DNA from: Bactrocera neohumeralis
Lineage: Eukaryota > Arthropoda > Insecta > Diptera > Tephritidae
NCBI RefSeq assembly: GCF_024586455.1
Contig: NC_065923.1
Coordinates: 50,476,264 to 50,540,263 of the forward strand
Reading direction: 5' to 3'
DNA: 64,000 nucleotides
Numbering within the stretch: the first letter of the stretch is position 1; each line of letters begins with the position of its first letter. Below the pieces are notes generated by a model. It made no database searches. It saw only the letters and a list, made by a program, of their open reading frames with translations, and was not told the DNA's origin. A program made the translations under genes and the position numbers. Positions 44,637-55,104 of the stretch are shown here, piece after piece.

Positions 44637-45560
44637 TGAGTGAAAATAATAAAGAAATTCGCTATATTTTGAAAAAAGGGAGGAATGTCACGTAAGCCAC
44701 CAATGAAATTTGTGAAATTTACGGAGACGATGCTGTATCAGTTCGTGTAGCACAACAATGGTTCGCTCGCTTCCGTTCGAAATTTCGATGTGAAAGATGC
44801 ACCTCGCTCTGGTCGACCTATCATTGAAAAAGTCGATGAAATTATGGAAAAGATTGACCAAGACCGTCACATAAGCAGCCATGACATCGCTAAGGAACTT
44901 AACATTCATCATCAAACGGTTTTGAACCATTTAAAAAAGGCTGACTACAAAAAGAAGCTCGATGTTTGGTATCACATGAATTGTCTGTGAAAAATTTAAT
45001 GGACCGAATTAACATCTGTGATTCTTTGCTGAAACGAAACGAAATGAAATCGAACCATTTCTGAAGCGAATGATAGCAGGAGACGAAAAGTGGATCAAAT
45101 ACGACAATAATATGCGAAAAAGATCATGGTCCAAGCGTGGTGGAGCTCAACAAATGGCAGCAAAGCCAGGATTGACGTCTCATTGTGTCTCGAAAGGTTA
45201 TGCTGTGGGATTGAAAAGGAATCATCCACTATGAGCTGCTCCAGCCTGGTCGAACGATTGATACTAAATTTTACTATCAACAACTGATGAGATTGTAGCA
45301 AGCAATCGAAAAAACACTGATCAACAGAAAGGGCATCGTCTTCCATCAGGACAACGCACACATCTTTAATGAATCGACCCTGACCTTGCACCTGCGGACT
45401 ACCATTTGTTTCGGTCAAAGCAGAACTCCCCAAATGGAGTAAAATTGGCTTCAAGAGCCTGCGAAAATTACTTGTCGCAGTTTTTTGCCGAGAAACCAGA
45501 AAAGTTTTGCACTGATGGAATAATGTCAATGTCACAAAATGGTCCATATTTGGTTCATTA
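44637..45560 (+). pseudogene. SETMAR-like mariner transposase, copy 2
   Basis: MSENNKEIRYIL is present, but a 20-base gap then shifts the frame. It continues AQQWFARF, then in another frame APRSGRPIIEKVDEIMEKID and DIAKELNIHHQTVLNHLKKA. Further on, GDEKWIKYDN (first Asp), VFHQDN-AHIF (second Asp region damaged) and a LRTTICFGQSR-type remnant of SPSDYHLF are seen in shifting frames. The LMRL..AIEK region missing from copy 1 is present here (FYYQQLM near 45,270), so the two copies carry different deletions. Confidence 0.88.
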
Positions 45561-45686
45561 AAGTTCATTATAAAAAAAGAAAAATAAGTTGAAGTTTGAT
45601 TAAAAATACGAAAAGACTTTCGACTACTCAATACTAAAAGCCTTGAAGCCAAATTCTGGCCTTTCCTGGAGCTTGGGATCAATATA

Positions 45687-45832
45687 TGTGACCTGGTCTA
45701 CGAAAGGGAGCTAACGTGCGAAAACTAGTTTTCTGGGAAAAGCTGTTAAAAATAATCGTCAGTTTCTCGTTATCTCATTAATTGTTCTCCTTTTTTTGAC
45801 ACCTAAGCCCCCTTTCCGTAGACCAGGTCACA
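45687..45832. mobile_element. 146-bp MITE
   Basis: Ends: TGTGACCTGGTCTACGAAAG on the left, and TGTGACCTGGTCTACGGAAA from the right, followed by GGGGGCTTAGGTGTC. The flanks are TA-rich (AATATA / TATATA), which fits a TA target duplication. No coding. The right side adjoins a TATA microsatellite (45,833-45,866). Confidence 0.88.
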
Positions 45833-46387
45833 TATATATACATATATGTGTATATATATATATAGCATATGTATATTCATAACTCATGAAACAGAATTAT
45901 TTAAAATAGTAAATAAATAAGTAAGTAAATATTTTAATTTCATGGGTATTTAGAAATTAATTTCAATATTGGTACACATACATATGTATGTGTGGATGAT
46001 GTACAATTTTTATTTAGTTTGACAATCCAATTCTATAAACTAAAGTGTAATTTCCTGCCTTCATAAATAAATGTATTTTAGAATCGTTTCTAATTACAAA
46101 AATAAATTCGCTTTCGGAGGATACCATCGCATTCATATTCGTATGCATTTGCCGAATCAGTTAAAACAACTACAATGAAATTTAATTAATCGCACTCAAA
46201 ACAGAAACGTGTGTTGGGCTCGTGCCTTGCGTATGCATTTGCGTCCACGAATGCATGAGAAATGACCCAGTAGGAAAGCGATTGCCAATATATTAAGAAT
46301 TCAAATAGTAAGTGGTTGTGATTCTTTAGTTAAAGCTGGCACAATATTACAGGCTTTGCATGAAATTTAGACAATACGGAGATTTCC
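45833..46387. other. Spacer with TATA microsatellite
   Basis: A TATA/CATA run at 45,833-45,866 and a CATA/TATG word at 45,975-45,990. The segment 46,090-46,290 is free of known repeats and has repeated ATGCATTTGC words (46,142, 46,231) and TTTAATTAATCG, which might be regulatory; there is no direct evidence. Confidence 0.3.
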
Positions 46388-46452
46388 ACACTTGATAAGA
46401 GTGGAATGCACCACGAACTTAGGTCTATTGTGCCCCCAACATTTCCACACTA
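46388..46452. mobile_element. Short fragment of a non-LTR 3' end
   Basis: The sequence GGAATGCACCACGAACTTAG and GTCTATTGTGCCCCC matches GGATTGCACCGCGACTTAGG and GTCTATTGTGCCCTC at about 3,618-3,655, the tail of the RNase-H-type retrotransposon relic there. Confidence 0.6.
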
Positions 46453-48210
46453 ACCCCAAAACAAATGGATATCATTATTTTAAAACCATACTTTTCCACT
46501 GAAAGCATATTCAAATGAAAGCTTAAGAAAACTTGAGTGTAAGATGAGCAGCATCCAAAGATGAAGGTAATTGAGCAATTATCTTCTTATTTCATTGACT
46601 GCCTAAGACATAACTTGTGGTTTTGTTTGCTATGTGGAGTCCTCAGTCAATAATAGGTCAAATGGAAATTATAACACTGATTACTTTATTCGGAAAAAGC
46701 CTATTTCGTTGACTTTTCGCTACAATTACTTCGCTATTCGACCTACATTCCCGGCCAAGCAATCTTACTGCTGAAATACAAGTAGAGGCTTAGGACTTGC
46801 GATTTCAGTTGTCATTACTTTTGGAACTTTGTATTATAGAAGCATGCTACAGTCGCGTCTTGCAGATGGCATTTGATTTTATTATTGATTAAACGAAATT
46901 TTAGAAAAACGCTAAATTTCAGTACTTAAAAAAATACTATCTATTTCAAGTTCATCGTATATACATATTTTACATAATAAGGAAGACTTTTGTTTTGTAA
47001 TTTGAAGGGTTACTGGATACCACCAGGGCTACGGGCATAGTTATATGTATATGTATGTATTTCATGGTTGTGCGTACAAGAATGAGCAAACATGTATGTA
47101 CATATGTATGTCGGCATATAGACTCATATTGGAAAGAGGTTAGCCTGTAAACTTTCTGGTCTGAAACAAGCTCAAAAGGTAGGAGCGAACTACAGTATGT
47201 ACAAGTAGTAGCACGATGGAATTTTCTTGTTTACACTCACACATATTACATATTTATGCAGAATACACACATTCATGTACGTATGTATATATGTACCTAT
47301 GTATGTATGCATGTGTGGAGACGCATTGAGGCGCTCGAAATATGTTTATATGAAATGTTATGCCTTTGCATCTCTGAGTGTCTTACTGAGATTTCCTTCT
47401 GCAGACAATTTGGTTTAGACATGCTGCCGGAGACAGTGAATGCATTTATGAATGAATTTTACTACTTCATTAAAAATTGTTCAATTTGCATGCGTTGGTG
47501 AAACCGTAGTCTGGCCGACACAGTAAAATCATAATATATTAAAATCGATTACCGTCCTCGTCTTAGGTATTCTCGGCTTAATTCATTACTTTTGTTATGA
47601 ATATTGTTTTCGCATACATACATACATATCCTATATGTACATATGTATATCCGTTTATGCATATGAAAGGTGCGTTTGCGATTATGCGTTTTGTAACCTA
47701 ACAGAACTATTGCAGACTCAGAACCTGCCATCCATTTATAGCGCGAGATGAAAGCAATTGAGAAAAAGCGGGGCACCGTTTGAGCATTGTTTTTAGCCAA
47801 TTACAAGTCTTGCTCCTACACATACTCGATTGTTCACAAATTTCATATTCACCAAAACGAAATCGAATGATCAATTTCGTGAACCGGAAGTAATTTGTTG
47901 ACTGTGAATTGACCTCAAGCTTAGCTTTACGGTTTTGAGAACTTTTTGCAATCAGACAAGAAAGTATGTAGTTGTATCAGTCTTATTCTCAAATCGAAGA
48001 AGGGCCGAATATTATTTATGTATGCACTCTCATAGTTTAAAAGCCGTTGAAATCTTTCCGAAGTAGTGAACCGATGTGTTCTATTATTATACATATGTAT
48101 ATGTATACTATATACACATATGCATGTAGGTCATTGACTTATACTCACTAAGCTTCAATACGACTTCCTGTTTTATATCACAAAACGAGTATTTTTTAGG
48201 CTTGTGTTAT
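46453..48210. other. Long stretch without recognised genes
   Basis: CATA/TATG arrays occur at about 47,045-47,060, 47,090-47,112, 47,275-47,310, 47,615-47,650 and 48,090-48,130. Frames at 47,227-47,501 and 47,549-47,800 translate these. Nothing else was seen. Confidence 0.45.
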
Positions 48211-49060
48211 TCAATAAGGTAATACTTTTCTTGGAGTTGACTTTTTTGGCAGCTGTCACTTGGTTTATACTCAATTTGCTTTGCCATTTTATAATGCACA
48301 AAATAATGGTTCGGTTTCAGAGTCCATACCACGTTTACTCTAGTGGATAATGCGCATTATCAAAGAAGTATCGACGAAGAACCGAATAAGTTCATCCGTC
48401 ATCTTGACCAACAATTGGAGCTGTGCCCATCCACTTTATGGAAGAGGATCTTGGTTTGCGGGCTTACAAAATCTTACTCATGCAAGAATTGAAGCCGAAC
48501 AAACATCAAGTGCGTCGCACGTTCGGTGAATTGGCCCAAAACGAAATGGCCACCGGTCTCGATTTTCACAAAGCTCATTTTTGCGACAATTTGAAATGCC
48601 AAAAATTATTGTTGAGACGCTCTTACATTTTCAAAAAGTCACTGTTTGTTGTATTCTATAGACAGAGGGAATCATTGGTCCATATTTCTTCAAAAAGCAA
48701 GGCGGCGATAATGTTACACACAATGGGGAATAAAGCCATGTTGGGCCTCAATTTGCGGATGTTGATGTGAACGAACTTTTGTTCCAACAAGCCGGCGAAA
48801 TAATCAATTTATGGAAGGAAACTTTTGGTGAACGTGGTGTGGCGCTTGTCTACGCAAAAAAGTCCGAGAAAATTGACGCATTGGAAGAGTAATATACGGC
48901 ACGTTATTACTGACATAATTTTCAACCCAATTGCTGCAAAAAGTGGTGGAAAATTGGACTACTACTAATTGGATGGCCACTTGCCCGAAATCATTTTTAA
49001 ACCACAATGGCAAACCCTTATATTTGTAATAAAGATAAATTCTTAACCATAACCCTAAAT
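48211..49060 (+). pseudogene. DD41D transposase, third family, relic
   Basis: The frame at 48,423-48,770 has DLGLRAYKILLMQELKPNKH, RRTFGELAQNEMATGLDFHK and, after a shift, remains of the IIGPYFFK block (ESLVHISSKS). Later frames give LQQPGWNK-type and KSEKIDALEE segments, and finally a WQTLIFVIKIN tail near 49,005-49,035. The conserved SDEAHFW block reads KAHFC, so the first Asp is lost, and the second-Asp block reads VPTSRRN. TTCAATAAGGTAATACTTTT near 48,210 may be its left end. It differs from the other two DD41D families. Confidence 0.8.
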
Positions 49061-49433
49061 TACATACATACATTACATATATGTATGTATATATGTATAT
49101 ACATATTAACACTCCAAAAAATACCCCTATATATCTAATTATAAATTATGAATTTTTTGTAATATAGAATTTGTAGTCGCCTTGGCGAGGCTAATCATGA
49201 TAGAGGAAATTATCTGTGCCTATTTATATTTTTTTTGCGTCTTCTCCACAGATAATGTTAATGAATTCATTTACATGTCTGCTTTCCCTTCATTAACATT
49301 TCAATACTCTGGTAAATCTTTTGCCACATTCATCTAAGCTCAGCACCTTCGCACCAGAACTTCGCTAAATTGTCTGTCGGCAAGGCAGTTACCACGCTCC
49401 GGGCGTCATCTAGCGGCGGATTATTCGTTCACT
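49061..49433. other. Nothing recognised
   Basis: CATA/TATG array at 49,060-49,105; otherwise no feature was seen. Confidence 0.4.
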
Positions 49434-49519
49434 CAGAGAACGTATATCAAAGAACGTTTATCATCTTTTTCTTCCTTTTCTATGATAGACGTTCTCTGGT
49501 CATAATTTACGTTCTCTGG
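49434..49519. repeat. Imperfect palindrome with doubled AGAACGT words
   Basis: The left arm (49,434-49,463) contains CAGAGAACGTATATC and AAAGAACGTTTATCA. The right arm (49,483-49,519) contains the complements of AGAGAACGTCTATCA and CAGAGAACGTAAATTATG. About 19 pyrimidine-rich bases separate the arms. Each arm thus holds two direct copies of an A(G/A)AGAACGT word. The structure can fold into a hairpin and is not part of a recognised transposon. Confidence 0.8.
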
Positions 49520-49634
49520 TATAATGAATGAATTAATTTATACTAATAAATGAACCATGTTGAGGGACAAAGTCAATTGGAAGATTTACGGGCGGATGTC
49601 CTTACAATCTAATTGGGACTATTTTTCTACTTTC

Positions 49635-50290
49635 GCCACATGTTGCACAAAGTGTAATAGTTTTGTTTAGTTTAAACTAAACGGAATAGATATAAAGTCA
49701 TATATAGTACACACATATGTACATACATACATATATAAACATGAGCATGATGACGAGAGGATGTTAGCTCCAGATCTGCGATAACTTTACTAAAAAAACT
49801 TGAAAAACTAATTACTCGCCTTTTCACAAACTATTAAAGCTATAGCAACCAAACTTTGAAAAAATATCTCTCTAGTATCTCATTCTTTTCTTTAACCGCT
49901 TATGCGATTAAGTATCTCATTACACAGAGTGAAAATGAATGAAATCGGTTGATAAACATGACATCACAGTTACTTCATGTAAAAAAAGTGTAAGATATTC
50001 CATTGAAATTCAGACAGAAATCTAACTATAGTATTTCGGTGTATTAAAAATTGGTTGAATCGGGTCAATACTTCCCTGAGTCGCAATATATTTAATATAA
50101 TAATTTTCGAACTTCTGGCTGACTTTATACTGCATACATGGGCCAATATTTGAGTTTACTCAAAACAATGTAGACCTCAAACAATGCAGACCTGATGACC
50201 TATGACTTTTTTGTTCAAACTGAAAAGGCCGCTGAAAAGACAACACTAAGCTACAATTGAGGAGATAAAAACTACATCGAAGGAGGAGCC
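49635..50290 (+). mobile_element. DINE-1-like element, diverged
   Basis: It reads CACATGTTGCACAAAGTGTA, ATAGTTTTGTTTAGTTTAAA, ATGAGCATGATGACGAGAGG, and further on GAATGAAATCGGTTGATAAA and AATTGGTTGAATCGGGTCAA, the DINE-1 order. The 3' terminus was not found. Confidence 0.6.
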
Positions 50291-50799
50291 AAACAAGATC
50301 ATAAACAAATAATTTTAATACCTTTAATTATTTAGAATTAATTAAAAGAAAATCTACAAATTAGATCTGAAGCTATTTTTACGATTATTAAAATGCTGAG
50401 AAATAACACAGACTCATAATTTTTCGAAACTGTAAAGTAAATATGTATGTAACTCGGTTTTCGAAACTTTAGCAATGTAAATACCCGCCAGAAAATTAAT
50501 TTTAGGTAAACACGTTGTAAGAGCAAGCCCAAAGAAAGAAAAAAATAAATTTTTAACAAAAGCAAACAAGTTATGGGAACAAAAATCAAAAATTTTTCTA
50601 ACAAAAATCTACATACAATACAATTATATGGTTAAGTTTCACAAATTTTAAACTTGGGTCGAGCAACTATGTCGCAGAAATTTTTAAAATTTGAAAAGTG
50701 AACTTTCTGAATATGTGACGGTTATTTTTGAGAAATGAAAATTAGTTGGAGAAATTTTAGTTTGAATGAAAAAACGAAAATTCCTATGTAAAATGTATG
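50291..50799. other. Nothing recognised
   Basis: A+T-rich. An 88-codon minus-strand frame (50,338-50,604) is leucine/isoleucine/phenylalanine rich, as expected from A+T-rich DNA. Confidence 0.4.
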
Positions 50800-50948
50800 G
50801 AAACCTAAAAAAAAAAAAAATAGCGACCCCTTAGAGTTAAGCTACAGCGCCTGGCTTGAGGGAGGATTTTTTGTTTGTCAATCACTAACATTTGAGGGGG
50901 TAAGAGTTGAAAAAAAATTCAAAAACTTTTTTTTGAAGCACCCTAATA
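50800..50948. mobile_element. MITE end (TTAGGGTGCTTC type)
   Basis: The right end reads, from the other strand, TTAGGGTGCTTCAAAAAAAA, similar to the ends at 7,258 and 8,703 (TTAAGGTGGATCAAAAAAAA). The segment has the same homopolymer structure. Left end not identified. Confidence 0.5.
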
Positions 50949-50991
50949 TATACCATTAAATAAAACTTGAAACATAGTGATTCTATTGAAG

Positions 50992-51653
50992 TTAAGGGCT
51001 TACATGGGCTTACGGGTTTGAAAAATCTATTTTTTTATTGTCTTATTAAGTTCTACAACACCTTTAGAATATTATCCTAAATTTTCAAGTTGATCCAAGT
51101 AATAGTTTCGGAGATACAGCCTTAAGAATTTAGGCGCTCAAGGCTAGCTCTTAGCCAAGCCTAGCGCTGTCTTTAAACGCGGTTTTCTCGAAACTGTGTT
51201 TTTGAAGTCGGTTGGCAAGATTTCTCGAGAACTACTCAACCGATCATTATGAAATTTTACACAGAACTTTGAGACACAATTCTTAAAGACTTGGACGAAG
51301 TATTTTTTTCGATTACAACTATTTAAAAAAACAAAAATCGCGAAATTTTCACTGAAATTATCATTTTTTTGTAAAAATGTTTGCCAAAAAACCAATTTTC
51401 AGTTTTTTTCCTTCGCCCAAGTTCTAAGTTAAGGTTTTAACTAAAACACGTTTTTTTTCTCTATAGATGAAACTGTAAGGAGTTATCCTGCCAACAATGG
51501 CCGAGTTTAAAATATTTTTTTCCAGAATTTCTGTGTTAATAGCGTACGTTTTTAACAATAAAAAATTCTAATAAATTACTTCACTTTTTATATGAGAAAA
51601 AAATTTTGATTAAATGCTGTTTTTTACGAGAGGAAACACATGTAACCCTTTAA
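50992..51653. mobile_element. TTAA-flanked non-autonomous element, second copy type
   Basis: TTAA at 50,992-50,995 and 51,650-51,653. Ends: GGGCTTACATGGGC on the left and AGGGTTACATGTG from the right. The interior has AGAACTACTCAACCGATCAT, which parallels CGAATAACTCAAAAACTGAT of the element at 1.4 kb, so the two are distant relatives. Non-coding. It borders a Tc1 relic at 51,655. Confidence 0.65.
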
Positions 51654-51654
51654 G

Positions 51655-52300
51655 CCGCGCAGTGGTATTACGAGGAAACTAGCTCGTAGAGACTTCCGCT
51701 TTAATCACAAAAAAGTGTCTGCTCCAAAATTAGCCGAATATATAGCAATTATATCGCAACAGATACTATATAACGATGTCGTGTTAGACAAAGGAACATC
51801 ACACAAGAAGCCACTTATTTCATAATAAAAAACGCAAATTTTCGTTTTATATCGGCCAAAGAAAATAAAGAAAACGGAATGGATTTTTGCAAAAAAAGTT
51901 TTATTTCCAGATAAGTCGAACACAACATTTATGATAGAGATGGAAGAGAAAAAGTTTGAAGCAAAACTAAGGCTGAGCTTGATCTGAAGGACTTTTTATC
52001 AACGGTCAAGCATGATGGCAGGAGCTTATTGGTGTGGAGAGCTAGAGTTGGAGTTTTAGCCTTTATTGAGAGTAAAATGAATCGTTGCAAGTTTAAGCAT
52101 CTGTTGGAGCAGAAATTGAAGTCTTAGTGTATAATTTGGATCTCAGTCCCAGTTGAATTCAAAGCATAAAGTGGAAATTAGTAAGGATTGGCTGATTTAT
52201 TATGGTCCCAGAGACTTAAACTCACCACCTGAGAACACTGTTTTGAATGTAGTCGAACATGTTTAGAAAATTTGGTGGAATAACACTAGAAAAAACGGAT
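51655..52300 (+). pseudogene. Tc1-like transposase relic
   Basis: The relic starts in the N-terminal domain with GITRKLARRDFRFN, followed by SAPKLAEYIAIISQQILYN. After stops it gives KKVLFPDKSNT (family IFSDESKF, first catalytic Asp kept), then TVKHDGRSLLVWRARVGVLA near 52,010. The QQDNDPKH block is gone, and PPENTVLNVVEHVWKI-type near 52,230 is a remnant of QSPDLNPIEHLW. Ends were not found. It is unlike the Tc1 copies at 25.1 and 34.3 kb in the preserved words. Confidence 0.78.
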
Positions 52301-52455
52301 TTCTACTGGCAAATGTATATACATACATATGTATGTATGTATGTAGTTACTATTACAAGCATACATATTGCTGTTGAAACAAAATAAATAAACCTTTTTA
52401 AGTACTCACTCATATTTATAAGCATTCAAAGTTGTATTCATTTGCACATGGACAT
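52301..52455. repeat. CATA/TATG palindromic array and spacer
   Basis: ACATACATATGTATGTATGT lies at 52,321-52,340; the remainder is A+T-rich. Confidence 0.7.
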
Positions 52456-52461
52456 ATTTAT
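52456..52461 (-). promoter_or_regulatory. AATAAA polyadenylation signal, candidate
   Basis: AATAAA on the minus strand, about 35 bases downstream of the stop of the 90-codon frame. Such hexamers are frequent in A+T-rich DNA. Confidence 0.25.
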
Positions 52462-52493
52462 TTTGTGCAATGATATAAAATTTACCAGGTTTA

Positions 52494-52768
52494 GAGTCAA
52501 AGAACTCTTAATGACAATTGATCATAGGGAAGTGGATAAAATTTCATTTGAATGCCAAGTGAAATGACGAAAATTAATAATGTGAATGTGTAATAGATAA
52601 AGAGGCTGCCTATGTAGTTGTTGTAAATATACCGGTACATAGCCTGCATGTATGGCTGTGTAAATTCGGTGTACAATATTTTTTTGCTTAAAACTGGATT
52701 TGCGCAATTAAACATTGGTGGAGAGTAGAAAAAAATATCGTAAAGCACCTCAAAGCCTTCTGCTTCCA
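52494..52768 (-). CDS. 90-codon frame, possible 3' terminal exon of an unknown membrane protein
   Basis: On the minus strand a frame enters after TAA at about 52,778 and runs to TGA at 52,494-52,496. It has SPPMFNCANPVL near residues 16-27 and a strongly hydrophobic segment (IGSLFIYYTFTLLIFVISLG, about residues 53-72) able to span a membrane. No ATG begins it (the first codon is TTG), so it would have to be a spliced exon; acceptor-type AG words lie at 52,758-52,765, but the pyrimidine tract is poor. An AATAAA on the same strand lies about 35 bases after the stop (52,456-52,461). No family recognised. It may be chance. Confidence 0.3.
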
Positions 52769-52769
52769 A

Positions 52770-53664
52770 TATAATTTACGGGAGTATTGACCAGTGTTAA
52801 TTTCATTTCGAATTTCAGCATATTCATGCCAAACAATAGAAATCTAACATACGAATACAAGACGGTAAAAATACACACATGTATGTATGTATGTGTGTCT
52901 ATGAGCAACGTAATACACGTAGATACGTACGAACACTTCATATGCACACAAGCATGTATAAATAATGAACCGAGCGTTAAAGAAAATAAATCTCAAGTGG
53001 AAGGGTCAAGTTAAACCAACAGAAAATTCGCTTTAGCTTTTTTAAGTAAACTTATAGTTAAAAAGATAAAAACATACTATTGGATTCTGTTAAAACGATT
53101 TCTGATTGCGAGTTTGGCACAAATAAAATTCGAAATTCTATTTACACGCCAAAGCTCTACACATACTTGCACATATATGTACATATTCATATATGTATGT
53201 ATGTATATTTGTAGATACTAGGTATCGAATGTTTAGGTATTTAGGTACCAAATTATATAATTCACCAGCTTCTACTTCGTATAGCCAAGTAATGAAAAAA
53301 CAGCCGAGAGATTTTTTATAAACGTAAAAATAAACAGGTTTGAAGCTGATAAATATTCCATTTGATGTTGGTGAATGACAAGATAATCCAAAGTAATCAA
53401 TCAAAATTATTTTAATTTGAGACACACTAGCATTAAAGTAAATAAGTATGTGTAATTCTATATATTAGGTCTGTCGTGAAAACACATTTTATTTGCAGAA
53501 ATCAAAAGTTCCATTAATATTGTAGGCAAAAGCACATATTTTTATACAAGCCTACTATTATGATTTATTTCTTCAAAAGTTGAAATTAAATATCTGTTAT
53601 GAAAGAGCGAAATATCAGCAATAAATTAGTATTGCTTTACGATTAACTTCGAATCGAAGCTAGA
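52770..53664. other. Nothing firmly recognised
   Basis: CATA/TATG arrays at about 52,876-52,896 and 53,172-53,210. A 95-codon minus-strand frame (53,138-53,425) lies partly over the array and has no motif. Upstream exons for the frame at 52.5 kb would be expected here or further right, but none can be named. Confidence 0.35.
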
Positions 53665-54395
53665 ATACCCTTTAACAAATAAAGATGTTTTCAAACAAGA
53701 AATTCTTGATTCCCTTGAATCATAGCCGCATTATGTGATAGTGGTGCGATTTGCACAATTTATTCGAAGATTATAGCGTTGCTTCGCACAATACTATGAC
53801 AAATTTCCTGAAAATATCTCGTAAAATGAAGAAACACTTGATTCCGATCGCTCAGTTTGTATGGCAGCTACTAAACGGTGATAAATTTCGAGGTTCCCTA
53901 CTTAAAAAAAACACCACAGAAACTTTAAATTTAATGGAGAATGTTTATTATCATTCGAAAGAATATTCTCTGGTATCTATTTTTTGAAGATTATCTCTTT
54001 TTCGCGGCTAGGTCTCAGTTGGTCCATCCGTTGAGTTCAATTTTCGATTACTCGTTCGTGCAATTCGACTAGTAATTGGCGAATGACACGCGTGATGTGC
54101 TGCTTCAAGACCTGAATCGAAGCGTTATTGTCCGCATAGACTTAACACTTTACAAATCCCCAGAAGAAAAAGTCTAACGGTGTGATATCACACGATCTTG
54201 GTGGCCAATCGACCGGCCCAAAACGTGAAAGTATCTGTTCACGTAGACTAGTGCGCATACATTCATATATGTATATATACAGACAGACAGACGGATATGG
54301 CTAAGTTTACATATATTTTGTAGTCCCCGACATTTCCTTCTGGGTGTAACAAATTTCGTGGCAAACTTAATATGCTCTGTTCAGGGTATAAAAAT
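53665..54395 (-). mobile_element. INE-1-like element split by a DD41D fragment
   Basis: The left part (53,665-53,876) reads GAATACCCTTTAACAAATAA, TGTGATAGTGGTGCGATTTG and CTCAGTTTGTATGGCAGCTA. The right part (54,247-54,395) reads GACTAGTGCGCATACATTC, ACAGACAGACAGACGGATAT, TTTCCTTCTGGGTGTAACAA and ends ATGCTCTGTTCAGGGTATAA. The middle is replaced by a transposon fragment. Confidence 0.88.
53877..54246 (-). pseudogene. DD41D transposase C-terminus, nested in INE-1-like element
   Basis: The right end of the family is at 53,877 (complement GGTGATAAATTTCGAGG), then the tail and, on the minus strand, words like IENxTQRMDQLRPSR, SRRIARVIRQLLVELHERV, NNASIQVLKQHITR and CDITPLDFFFWGFVKC near 54,150-54,200, and RFGPVDWPPRSC. 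It stops in the VNRYFHVLG region at about 54,240. Everything upstream is missing. Confidence 0.85.
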
Positions 54396-55104
54396 ATCAT
54401 AAGCGCGTCATACGAAGATATTTTGTTCGCATCTGATACAAAATACTGGATGCTGATGACCTTCCATAAAAGAACTACACCTGTTCTTATTTTGTTCTTT
54501 AGTGTTATTTTGTTTTTTTTTGTATATTAACTTTCGTAAGAAACTGCCTTAACCTAATGTGAAGCTTTATGATTGTTTACTCGCGTTTATCCTTGTGTTT
54601 CGTGTATTCATTTAGTGGCTTAACTTCAAATGGCTTATGTTTAAACAAGAGACTTGAAAAATAAGCTATCCTTTCTTGTTTTGTGGTTGCTTCAACTAAT
54701 GTTTAGACGCAAAACTGCATTAACATATCTTGCACTATCACATTGTTCTTTTTTCTCTTTACAGATAGACAGTAATAGCAATAAATTTGACTATACTATT
54801 AATTTAGAAGTTTATTCAAGTGTGTCAAGTGACCCAGGTTGTGAATAACCCCATTCATATACACACAAACGTATGTATATGTATTGAAATTGCTGCGAAT
54901 GAATGAGTGTAACCGTTATAGACATTAAGTTAGTTTCTTGAAGAGGTAAAAATCAATTAGCTTTGTTTTCTGGTTGCACAATATTCTTAGGCATTGGTCA
55001 GAGCAAAAAATTTACATATTCCTTAATCGTTTTTAATAATGTAACAACAGGTTATTAATCTTAAACTTTAGGTTGAAACGGAATAAAATGTCACATGGGT
55101 AATG
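54396..55104. other. Nothing recognised
   Basis: A+T-rich. The 64-codon frame at 54,654-54,848 has no motif. CATA words near 54,865. Confidence 0.4.

Larger units (their letters stand above)
43911..45631 (+). mobile_element. mariner element of the SETMAR-like type, copy 2, carrying an insertion
   Basis: TA flanks at 43,909 and 45,632. The left end is TTGGGTAGTCGAAAAAGTCT; the right end, read from the other strand, is TTGAGTAGTCGAAAGTCTTT. The 5' UTR is interrupted by a 520-bp TIR element (43,981-44,500). Without it the copy is about 1.19 kb, like copy 1 at 17.3 kb. Confidence 0.93.

Noticed and set aside
47227..47501. Overlapping 63- and 81-codon frames
   Set aside because: They translate a CATA/TATG microsatellite in two frames; no motif and no sign of selection visible.
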